Positions 49,121 through 57,107 of a stretch of DNA of 64,000 bases are shown in pieces. A program made the translations under genes and the position numbers. The notes beneath the pieces were generated by a model that had not been told where the DNA came from, did not search any database, and saw only the letters and a list, made by a program, of their open reading frames with translations. The stretch is taken from assembly GCA_947475165.1 (NCBI GenBank), contig CANJLD010000002.1, positions 1 through 64,000 on the forward strand, in the 5' to 3' direction. Source of the stretch: Bacteroidota bacterium. GTDB lineage: Bacteria > Bacteroidota > Bacteroidia > Chitinophagales > LD1. Position 1 is the stretch's first letter. Each line of letters opens with the position of its first letter.

Positions 49121-50878
49121 ATGAGAAAGACATTAAACATAAACCTGGGGGGCATGGCATTCATTATAGATGAGAATGCTTTTGAATTACTCCACAACTA
49201 TCTGGAAGCTTTGAAGCGAAAGTTCAGCAACGAAGCAGAGCGCGAAGAAATTCTGCACGATATAGAAGCCCGCATTGGCGAAATGCTGAACCAGAAATTA
49301 GCTGACCGCAAAGAAGTAGTAAGCGTTGCCGAAGTTCAAGCGGTGATGGATGCTATGGGTAAGCCGGAAGATATTGCCGGTGAAGAAACTGAGCCAACAA
49401 CAGTTGGCAGCAGCGAACAGCCGAATACCAATACAGTATTTACCGCACCGGTAAAGAAAAGATTGTATCGCGATGCGGATGATGCTAAGGTGGCGGGTGT
49501 AATTGCGGGGCTTTGTCACTACTTCGGTATTAGCGACCCCGTTTGGATGCGTGTGGCGGCTATTGTTTTAATTCCGCTTACATCGGGTTCGGTTATTCTT
49601 CTTTATCTATTGCTGATGATTATTGTGCCTAAGGCGGTGAGCTCTGCCGAAAAATTAGAAATGAAAGGCGAGCCGATTAACATTAACACGATTGAAAAAG
49701 AAATTAAAGATGCAATGACCCGCACCGGTGAGTCGGCACATAAGTTTATACGCGAGGATACCTTTTTCGAAAAACTGGGCGGCATTATAGTGGCACTCTT
49801 TAAAACGTTTTTCAAATTCGTTTTGTTGATAGCAATGCTGGTTGCTATAGCTTCTTTAGTAGGCGTGTTTATCGGCTTTGTGGTATTTTATTTCCTGGGC
49901 ACTTCGCAGTTTAATGAGGCTACAAAATTATTGGTAGATGCACCGCACGTGCTTACTTATTTCAGCTTTGGTTACCTGTTGTTTTTAGGCGCACCGCTGA
50001 TTGTGATTCTTTATGGCGGGTTTAGAGTTTTTCTTGGAGACCGCACGCGTATTAAATGGATGAAGTGGTTATTGCTCGGTGCATGGATTGTAGGCATCTG
50101 GCTGCTTTCTTTATCGGCTTACAAAACGGCTATAAATTTTAAGGAGAGCAAAACCAACAACAAGCAGGTGATACTGATGCAGCCTACCAACGGAGCTTTA
50201 CTGGTTCAACTTACGGACTCGACCGGTAAGAAAATAAGCAAGGATGACGCAGAAGAAATAGAGAGTTTTAACATAGATAATGACGGTGTGTTTGTAAACG
50301 GAGTGAACCTGAAAGATATGGAGCGCATACCGGTGGCAAAACCTGCGCTGGAAATTATGGCTTCGGAAAACGATTCGTTTTACATACAACAAATAGTTAC
50401 CGCACGCGGCAGAACGCAACCGGATGCCGGTAAAAATGCCGATGCCGGTAATTATACTTTTAGCCAAACCGATACGCTGTTGAACCTGAGCCCGTGGTTA
50501 TACATTAACAAGAACGGAAAGTGGCGCGCGCAGAACATTAAAATTCGCATTGCCATACCGGAAGGCAAGAAGATAAGTTTTGCCGATAACATAGATTTTT
50601 GGACGGCTGTGGTAAAAGGCAACGAGAGTTATAACGACACCTATTTTGCCAATACTACCTGGACGGTAGAGAACGGAAAGGTAAAATGCATTGCCGGTGA
50701 AAACCATTTTAATGCCGATAAGGATGATGATGTGATAACCGAAGAAATATCGGAAGTTGAAATAAACGGCAAAAAGCTGAAGAAGAAAATCCAGATACTA
50801 AAAGAGAAGGCGGAAGAACTGGAAGTAAAGGGCAAGAAGCTGGAAGAAAAAATAATTGAAAAAACAGAAACCAAGTAA
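49121..50878 (+). CDS. PspC domain-containing membrane protein
   Basis: KRLYRDADDAKVAGVIAGLCHYFGISDPVWMRVAAIVLIPLTSGSVILLYLLLMIIVP PspC domain, further TM helices, long C-terminal domain. Confidence 0.92.
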   Translation: MRKTLNINLGGMAFIIDENAFELLHNYLEALKRKFSNEAEREEILHDIEARIGEMLNQKLADRKEVVSVAEVQAVMDAMGKPEDIAGEETEPTTVGSSEQPNTNTVFTAPVKKRLYRDADDAKVAGVIAGLCHYFGISDPVWMRVAAIVLIPLTSGSVILLYLLLMIIVPKAVSSAEKLEMKGEPININTIEKEIKDAMTRTGESAHKFIREDTFFEKLGGIIVALFKTFFKFVLLIAMLVAIASLVGVFIGFVVFYFLGTSQFNEATKLLVDAPHVLTYFSFGYLLFLGAPLIVILYGGFRVFLGDRTRIKWMKWLLLGAWIVGIWLLSLSAYKTAINFKESKTNNKQVILMQPTNGALLVQLTDSTGKKISKDDAEEIESFNIDNDGVFVNGVNLKDMERIPVAKPALEIMASENDSFYIQQIVTARGRTQPDAGKNADAGNYTFSQTDTLLNLSPWLYINKNGKWRAQNIKIRIAIPEGKKISFADNIDFWTAVVKGNESYNDTYFANTTWTVENGKVKCIAGENHFNADKDDDVITEEISEVEINGKKLKKKIQILKEKAEELEVKGKKLEEKIIEKTETK

Positions 50879-50890
50879 ACCAATAACATC

Positions 50891-51349
50891 ATGCAAGTAA
50901 TATCAGTAAACAACAATTATTCATCGGGCTTCCGCAGGCTGGTGGCTTTTATTATCGACCACATGCTGGTGGGTGCCATTCTATCTGCTTTGGCCTGGCC
51001 GTTGTTCGGTTGGCCTCTTAGCTTTAGCGATTTCAATTTCCCTTTTCACTGGCATAACTGGAACTTCAGTTTTATGAGCCATAATTTCTACAAAGAAATA
51101 TTCATCATTATCTATTACGCGCTCATGGAGTCGAGCAAGTATCAGGCTACGGTGGGTAAGATTGTGATGGGCATAAAAGTGGTGAACAAAAACAATCAGC
51201 CGTTGGATTTTTCGAAAGCCCTGCTGCGCAATCTTTCAAAAATTCTTTCTGCCATTATTATGGGTATTGGCTACATCATGATAATTTTTGACGACCGCAA
51301 ACAAGGCCTGCACGATAAGATTGCAGATACGTTTGTGGTTAAGCAATAA
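50891..51349 (+). CDS. RDD family membrane protein
   Basis: FRRLVAFIIDHMLVGAILSALAWPLFGWP, KYQATVGKIVMGIKVV, DDRKQGLHDKIADTFVV. Confidence 0.93.
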   Translation: MQVISVNNNYSSGFRRLVAFIIDHMLVGAILSALAWPLFGWPLSFSDFNFPFHWHNWNFSFMSHNFYKEIFIIIYYALMESSKYQATVGKIVMGIKVVNKNNQPLDFSKALLRNLSKILSAIIMGIGYIMIIFDDRKQGLHDKIADTFVVKQ

Positions 51350-51398
51350 AACACCGCACCATACAAACAGTTTATCGCAATTTTCTCTTTGATGGTTG

Positions 51399-51432
51399 GT
51401 TGCCCTTCCCGGTTTCGGGAGGGGCTTTTTTT
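51399..51432 (+). terminator. Rho-independent terminator after rdd gene
   Basis: GCCCTTCCCG-gttt-CGGGAGGGGC followed by TTTTTTT. Confidence 0.9.
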
Positions 51433-51530
51433 ATTTCAAAAAATTTCTTCTTTTTACACCTATAACACACAGCGTTCGCCCTATGAACTCCGCTTTAATA
51501 ACCACCACTCTTCTGCCGCTAAACAATTCG

Positions 51531-51577
51531 CTATTGTACAATAGTGTGTGTGTGTGTGTGTGTGTACGCGCGCGCGT
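51531..51577. repeat. Palindrome plus alternating purine-pyrimidine tract: CTATTGTACAATAG overlapping (GT)11-ACGCGCGCGCGT
   Basis: 14-nt perfect palindrome 51531-51544, then (GT)11 51544-51565, then ACGCGCGCGCGT 51566-51577. Confidence 0.95.
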
Positions 51578-51628
51578 AGTATAACACCGGCATTTAATTT
51601 TTCAAATACTTTACTGCGAATAGTTACT

Positions 51629-51832
51629 GAAAGGAATTTCCTTTCACTGTCTTCTACAAGTCAAAGCCCCCAAAAGGAATTTCCTTTTACCCCCTTTTAC
51701 AAGTCAAAGACCCCAAAAGGAATTTCCCTTCACCCCCTTTTACAGGTCAAAGGCCCCAAAAGGAATTTCCTTTCACCCCCTTTTACAAGTCAAAGACCCC
51801 AAAAGGAATTTCCTTTTGCCCCCCTTTACCGC
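51629..51832. repeat. 43-bp tandem repeat, four full copies plus a partial fifth
   Basis: Unit AAAAGGAATTTCCTTTTACCCCCTTTTACAAGTCAAAGACCCC at 51629, 51672, 51715, 51758, 51801; each unit contains the inverted repeat AAAAGGAA-T-TTCCTTTT (with variants). Confidence 0.95.
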
Positions 51833-51889
51833 TTATTTTCAGTCATTTAAACCAAAAACAACATAATTATTAAGTAAAAACCCCCTACT

Positions 51890-53080
51890 ATGCCAAAAAG
51901 ACAACTACCCAACTCAAACGCCAAACGCAGCCGCGCTCTTAAAGCCGCCACCGACCGTAAAAGCATTACCCTGCCAGCCGATATGCCGCTTACTGCGGCT
52001 ACTGTTACGCGGCTCGATGTGTTTTTTCCGCAATACAAAACCAAGCAATTGGCGGTTAACACTGCCCTTGCGGCTCAGTCGCTGCTTACCGGTCAGGTAA
52101 AAGCTGCCAAGCTTACGGCAGGTTATTTTGTGGCCGATATGATAGATGCTTTGCAAAACGCTATCAGGCGCGGAACTTTTAATGAAGGGGTAAGGAGCTT
52201 ATACAGCCTGCCGGTAAATAAACCGTTGCGCCCCGAAATTATTACAGAGCAGGATGTGCTGGACTGGGGCGAGCGGGTACACGATGGCGAAACAGCGCGC
52301 ATAGCTGCGGGCGGTACTGCCATTGGTTTCCCCACGCTGGCCGAGGTAGATGCGGCAGTGAATAATTTCAGAACGCTTAACTTAAGCCAGGCAGCGGCTA
52401 AAACCACTTACGACAATGCACAGGAAGCGTTGGTGGAAGCAAACATTGAAGCCGATAAGCTTATTTTAAAAATATGGAACGAACTGGAAGCCGCTTTTGA
52501 TGTGGGCGATAAGCCGAGCGTAAGGCGCAAAGCGCGGGAGTGGGGCGTAGTATATGTACCAAGCCCGGGCGAAACACCAAGCCCCGATGATTACTCTATA
52601 ATGGGTACCGTAACCGACAGTGCCGCCGGTAACCCGCTGGAAGATGTAGCGGTGCTTATTAACGGCACACCGGTAATTGAAGTAACCGGTGCCGATGGTA
52701 AATATTTTATTCCCGTTCAAACACCGGGCACTTATGATATTACTTTTTACAAAGGCACCTATCAGCCAAAAGATGTTTCGGGAGTAGTGGTGGTAGCCGG
52801 TGCTATTACCACCGTAAACGCAGTGCTTGACCCTGCCGGGCCTACCGGTACCGTAGCCGGTAATGTAAAACAAGGCGGTATGAACGTAGCCGCAAACGTT
52901 AGCATTAACGGCATACCGGGCAATGTAACTACCGATGGCATGGGCAACTTTATAATGACCGATGTGCCCGAAGGCCCGCAAACGGTTAGGGTAGAACTTA
53001 CTGCAAACCCTGCTATGTTTCAAATACAAAACATTACGGTTATAGCTAACAGCACCAATAACCTGCAGTTTAATTTTTAA
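51890..53080 (+). CDS. Hypothetical protein with C-terminal carboxypeptidase-regulatory/Ig-like domains
   Basis: YSIMGTVTDSAAGNPLEDVAVLINGTPVIEVTGADGKYFIPVQTPGTYDITFYKGTY and a second similar domain; N-terminal ~230 aa unrecognised, no obvious signal peptide. Confidence 0.75.
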   Translation: MPKRQLPNSNAKRSRALKAATDRKSITLPADMPLTAATVTRLDVFFPQYKTKQLAVNTALAAQSLLTGQVKAAKLTAGYFVADMIDALQNAIRRGTFNEGVRSLYSLPVNKPLRPEIITEQDVLDWGERVHDGETARIAAGGTAIGFPTLAEVDAAVNNFRTLNLSQAAAKTTYDNAQEALVEANIEADKLILKIWNELEAAFDVGDKPSVRRKAREWGVVYVPSPGETPSPDDYSIMGTVTDSAAGNPLEDVAVLINGTPVIEVTGADGKYFIPVQTPGTYDITFYKGTYQPKDVSGVVVVAGAITTVNAVLDPAGPTGTVAGNVKQGGMNVAANVSINGIPGNVTTDGMGNFIMTDVPEGPQTVRVELTANPAMFQIQNITVIANSTNNLQFNF

Positions 53081-53084
53081 AACT

Positions 53085-53115
53085 AAAGACCCCACTCAAT
53101 TGAGTGGGGTCTTTT
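53085..53115 (+). terminator. Perfect-palindrome terminator
   Basis: AAAGACCCCACTCAATTGAGTGGGGTCTTT then TT. Confidence 0.9.
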
Positions 53116-53160
53116 TAATAGTAAGTCAATTATTTAATCATTATAAACCAAACAAAAACC

Positions 53161-54156
53161 GTGAAAAAGCACTTCTCTCTCTTACTTAGTTTATTTGCCA
53201 TTGTACTGCTGTTGCCGCAATGTAAAAAAGAAAAAACCGTAGAGGTTTACTTTACCTCTTCGTCTGCTACTGCCACCCGTGGTGGTGGGGTTTCAGTAAC
53301 CACTATCGAGTTTTCGGAGCCTACCAATGATGTGGTAGAATTAGATTTGCAATCAATAGGCACCGACCCGCTTCACTTTGGTTCTTATAACGATGTTTTT
53401 TTACTTGACGATAGCGCAAAATGCCAGGCAACCATCGACAACAATGCCTTTATTGATACTACCGGCCACCTTAAAATAGGTTACGGTGTAAAAAAAGTAA
53501 CCATCACTTTTACTCCGCAGTTTGATAACTTTCCACATGCAGAGGCTAACTACAAAATAAAAATTACAGCTGCCAAAAATGCCATAGTGCGCTCCGGCAG
53601 CAATGAATTTTCTTATCACATTAGCGAGGCGGCAGCGGTTTATAATTTCTCATCCCAAATTGCTTACAACGGCTTAGAGCATGCCAACAAGTTTAACAGC
53701 GATACAATTTGTGTAGATACAATAATGCAAAGAGCCGGTTATTTTACTTTGGGTAATTACACTTATACCAAACAGGCTAACGGCAAATTCCATTTAGAGT
53801 TGAACTATAATTTTGCATCGGGCAACACGCATGTGCCATACATACAAATAACCGTTAACGATTTGTCGCCATTTGCTTACGGCATCAATAATTTCGATTG
53901 TAGTAATGTTTCAATTCTATACACGCCACCTGTATCTTGCGGGCAAACAGGAACTAATGTTGTAGCACCTAACCTAACCGGTAGCTTTACTACCTGCAAC
54001 AATCAGGCAACGGGTTACCCTAACACAAGTCCGGAGTATGGCAAGTATATAACTCTTACAGGTAACATGAATTTAGGAGGAGCAGTAAACGTAGATGGAG
54101 CAAACGGCACCATTTCGCTCAGCGGTACTTTAAATTCAGATTTTATAGTTTACTAA
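53161..54156 (+). CDS. Predicted lipoprotein of unknown function
   Basis: GTG start, LLSLFAIVLLLPQCKKEKTVEVYF lipobox-like N-terminus. Confidence 0.75.
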   Translation: MKKHFSLLLSLFAIVLLLPQCKKEKTVEVYFTSSSATATRGGGVSVTTIEFSEPTNDVVELDLQSIGTDPLHFGSYNDVFLLDDSAKCQATIDNNAFIDTTGHLKIGYGVKKVTITFTPQFDNFPHAEANYKIKITAAKNAIVRSGSNEFSYHISEAAAVYNFSSQIAYNGLEHANKFNSDTICVDTIMQRAGYFTLGNYTYTKQANGKFHLELNYNFASGNTHVPYIQITVNDLSPFAYGINNFDCSNVSILYTPPVSCGQTGTNVVAPNLTGSFTTCNNQATGYPNTSPEYGKYITLTGNMNLGGAVNVDGANGTISLSGTLNSDFIVY

Positions 54157-54170
54157 ACAGTTTATAATAA

Positions 54171-54207
54171 AAAAAGCAGTTCCGCTATTGAAGCGGAACT
54201 GCTTTTT
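54171..54207 (+). terminator. Rho-independent terminator
   Basis: AAAAAGCAGTTCCGCT-attga-AGCGGAACTGCTTTTTT. Confidence 0.93.
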
Positions 54208-54245
54208 TATTTAAGAAGGTTATTTTTAAAATATAAAATAATAAG

Positions 54246-55745
54246 ATGAAAAAGGTGGTGGGTTTAGTTGCGGTGCTGGTGGTGTTGGGGTGGGCAGCTA
54301 AAGCACAGGCACCAAGTATTGAGTGGCAGAAAACGTATGGCGGGAGCGGTTATGATGAGGCACATTCCATTATTCAAACCTCAGATGGCTTTTTAATTGC
54401 AGGTCAAACTAACTCTACAAACGGAAACGTTACAGGCAATCACGGTTCTTACGATGGTTGTCTGCTAAAGCTGGATAATGCAGGAGCTATCCAATGGCAA
54501 AAAACTATTGGTGATAGTATGGGTGACTTTATGCGCTGTATTATTCAAACCTCTGATGGGGGATACATTACCGCAGGCTATTCTAGTAAATCCGGCACTC
54601 ATGGGTCGAATGATTATTGGGTAGTAAAGTTAAGTAGTGCAGGAGCAATACAATGGCAAAAATTATATGGCGGCAGTTCCTTTGATTACGCTTATACTAT
54701 TATTCAGTGTAATGACGGGGGTTACGCAGTAGCCGGTGCCGCAACTTCCAGTAACGGTGATGTAACCGGCCATCATGCCTCTTATGATTCCTGGGTGATT
54801 AAGTTAGATAGTACCGGAAACATACAATGGCAAAAAAGTTTGGGAGGCAACGGTCAGGATGAGGCCTATTCTATTATCCAAACTGCAGATAGTGGCTTTG
54901 TCGTAGGTGGTTTTAGTGAATCTACTGATGGTGATGTTTCGCACAACATTGGTTCCCACGATTTTTGGATAGTAAAGCTGACAAATAATGGAGTGATTCA
55001 ATGGGAAAAATCTTTAGGCGGAACTTATCCGGATTACGGCTTCTCTCTTATTCAAACAATTGATGGAGGTTATGCGCTGGCTGGAATTACTATGTCTAAT
55101 GATAGCGATGTGACAGGTAACCATGGGTATGAAGACTATTGGGTTGTGAAGACTGACAGTTTAGGAAATATCGAATGGCAAAAAGCATTGGGTGGCAGTG
55201 TTTCTGATTATGGTTATTCTCTCGTTCAAACAATTGATGGTGGATATGTGGTTGCTGGTTATGCGGACTCGGATGATGGCGATGTGGTTGGCCATGTAGG
55301 TTTTAACGGTAATCTTATTTGGATAGCAAAACTGAATAATTCGGGTGTGCTTCAGTGGCAAAAATGCATTTATCTTACTAAGGCATTTTCAATTATTCAA
55401 ACCAATGACCTTGGTTATGCGTTAGTTGGTTTAGCGGGTGGCGCGGGTGGAACCGACTTTGCAATAGTCAAGTTAGGTGCATCTACTGACATCGAGGAAA
55501 CAAGAAGTAATGATTTATTTAATCTTTATCCCAACCCCACTACCACCCAACTCAATATAGAAATTGATGAAAGCCTTACCGGTGCCCAGCTAAACATTTA
55601 TGATGTAACCGGTAGCTTAATACAAACAGGCAAACTTGAAATCCGCAATTCGCAATTCGAAATCCGCAATCTACCTTCGGGCGTTTACATAGCCGAGATA
55701 AAAACGAAAGACACAAGTGTAAAGAATCGGTGGGTTAAAATGTAA
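54246..55745 (+). CDS. Secreted repeat protein with T9SS type A sorting domain
   Basis: About seven ~50-aa repeats (IQWQKSLGGNGQDEAYSIIQTADSGFVVGGFSESTDGDVSHNIGSHDFWIVKL) and C-terminal LYPNPTTTQLNIEIDESLTGAQLNIYDVTGSLI...GVYIAEIKTKDTSVKNRWVKM. Confidence 0.9.
   Translation: MKKVVGLVAVLVVLGWAAKAQAPSIEWQKTYGGSGYDEAHSIIQTSDGFLIAGQTNSTNGNVTGNHGSYDGCLLKLDNAGAIQWQKTIGDSMGDFMRCIIQTSDGGYITAGYSSKSGTHGSNDYWVVKLSSAGAIQWQKLYGGSSFDYAYTIIQCNDGGYAVAGAATSSNGDVTGHHASYDSWVIKLDSTGNIQWQKSLGGNGQDEAYSIIQTADSGFVVGGFSESTDGDVSHNIGSHDFWIVKLTNNGVIQWEKSLGGTYPDYGFSLIQTIDGGYALAGITMSNDSDVTGNHGYEDYWVVKTDSLGNIEWQKALGGSVSDYGYSLVQTIDGGYVVAGYADSDDGDVVGHVGFNGNLIWIAKLNNSGVLQWQKCIYLTKAFSIIQTNDLGYALVGLAGGAGGTDFAIVKLGASTDIEETRSNDLFNLYPNPTTTQLNIEIDESLTGAQLNIYDVTGSLIQTGKLEIRNSQFEIRNLPSGVYIAEIKTKDTSVKNRWVKM
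55638..55672. repeat. Heptanucleotide array (5 units) inside the T9SS C-terminal domain codons
   Basis: gaaatcc gcaattc gcaattc gaaatcc gcaatct, encoding EIRNSQFEIRN. Confidence 0.85.
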
Positions 55746-55757
55746 AACCCAAAAACA

Positions 55758-55791
55758 AAAAAGCCCTTCGCTAACGCGAGGGGCTTTTTTT
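55758..55791. terminator. Terminator between convergent genes
   Basis: AAAAGCCC...GGGCTTTTTTT. Confidence 0.85.
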
Positions 55792-57025
55792 ATTCCTCAT
55801 TAAGCTGCTCGGTATAATCCTGCCAGTAACCGGCTTTGTAGGGGTAGCGTTGCAGGTAAAGCTTTTTCACCTTTTGAAAAAGCAGTTCGCGCAGCTCGGC
55901 TGTGTTGCGGTTTTGTATGGCCGAAACAAAAATGCAGTTATCGTGCGTGCGTGCCATCCAGCTTTCTTTCAACTCGGTAAGCATGTTCTTTTTTACATCG
56001 GCAGGCAGGTATTCGTCAAACTGGTTTTGCTCATACAAATCCATTTTGTTAAAGATAACGATAACCGGTTTGGTATCGCACTTCAGCTCTTTCAAAATTT
56101 CGTTCACCACATTCATCTGGTCTACGAAAGCGGGATGCGAAATATCTACCACGTGCAAAAGAATATCAGCTTCAATAGCTTCATCTAAAGTTGATTTGAA
56201 ACTCTCCACCAAATGATGCGGCAACTTGCGGATGAAGCCCACCGTATCGCTTAGCAAAAACGGCACGGCATTGAAAGTAACTTTGCGCACCGTGGTATCG
56301 AGCGTAGCGAAGAGTTTGTTTTCGGCAAACACATTTTCTTTTGCCAGCAAATTCATGAGCGTAGATTTACCTACGTTGGTGTAGCCCACCAAAGCCACGC
56401 GCGTCATATCCGCGCGGCTCTTTCTGCGCGTTATGTTTTGCTTGTCAATTTTTTTCAGGTCTTCTTTTAAGGCAGTAATTTTTTTCTCGGCAACGCGTCT
56501 GTCGGTTTCAATTTCTTTTTCACCCGAGCCACCACGCGTTCCGGTTCCTCCGCGCTGACGCTCCAAGTGCGTCCACATACCTTTCAAGCGCGGCAACATG
56601 TATTGCAATTGTGCCAGTTCCACTTGCGTTTTTGCCTGGACGGTGCGTGCACGTTGTGCGAAGATGTCGAGAATCAACATACTACGGTCAAGCACACGCT
56701 TCTTCAAAACTTCTTCGATGTTGCGCTGCTGCGAGGGAGAAATTTCATCGTCAATCAAAATCAGGTCAATGCCTTTTTCTTCTACATACGCTTTTATTTC
56801 TTCCAGCTTTCCTTTGCCTACGTAGCTTTTGTTATCGGGGTGCGCTAACCTTTGAGTAAAACGCTTGAGGGTTTTTACGCCATCGGTTTCGGCCAAAAAT
56901 TCCAGCTCATCTAAATATTCTGTGGTCTGCTCATCGCTCTGCTCTTTAGGAACAACCGCTACAAGCACAGCCGTTTCGGTGTGCACAATAGTATTATCGG
57001 TTCCGAATTTTACTTTGTCTTTCAT
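55790..57025 (-). CDS. hflX: GTPase HflX
   Basis: YVGKGKLEEIKAYVEEKGIDLILIDDEISPSQQRNIEEVLKKRVLDRSMLILDIFAQRARTVQAKTQVELAQLQYMLPRLKGMWTHLERQRGG, VALVGYTNVGKSTLMNLLA. Confidence 0.97.
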   Translation of the reverse strand: MKDKVKFGTDNTIVHTETAVLVAVVPKEQSDEQTTEYLDELEFLAETDGVKTLKRFTQRLAHPDNKSYVGKGKLEEIKAYVEEKGIDLILIDDEISPSQQRNIEEVLKKRVLDRSMLILDIFAQRARTVQAKTQVELAQLQYMLPRLKGMWTHLERQRGGTGTRGGSGEKEIETDRRVAEKKITALKEDLKKIDKQNITRRKSRADMTRVALVGYTNVGKSTLMNLLAKENVFAENKLFATLDTTVRKVTFNAVPFLLSDTVGFIRKLPHHLVESFKSTLDEAIEADILLHVVDISHPAFVDQMNVVNEILKELKCDTKPVIVIFNKMDLYEQNQFDEYLPADVKKNMLTELKESWMARTHDNCIFVSAIQNRNTAELRELLFQKVKKLYLQRYPYKAGYWQDYTEQLNEE

Positions 57026-57044
57026 ATATCCGGGCGCAAAATAG

Positions 57045-57079
57045 AAAATCCCCTTCCGAAAAGTTCAGAAGGGGATTTT
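57045..57079 (-). terminator. Terminator downstream of the second SprB-repeat gene
   Basis: AAAATCCCCTTC...GAAGGGGATTTT. Confidence 0.85.
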
Positions 57080-57107
57080 GTTTCATCCCGCCTTAGCGGA
57101 AAGGGGT

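Noticed and set aside
51629-51832. Possible CRISPR array (regular 43-bp periodicity)
   Set aside because: The whole 43-bp unit is conserved, with no variable spacers and no cas genes in the window. It is a plain tandem repeat.
51548-51850. ORF of 100 aa across the GT tract and 43-bp repeats
   Set aside because: Repeat unit is not a multiple of 3, so each copy is read in a different frame; composition is repeat-driven and not protein-like.
52466-53095. 209-aa minus-strand ORF opposite the 51890 gene
   Set aside because: Tyr/His/Gly-rich shadow ORF with no domain. The plus-strand gene has recognisable carboxypeptidase-regulatory-like domains and a terminator.
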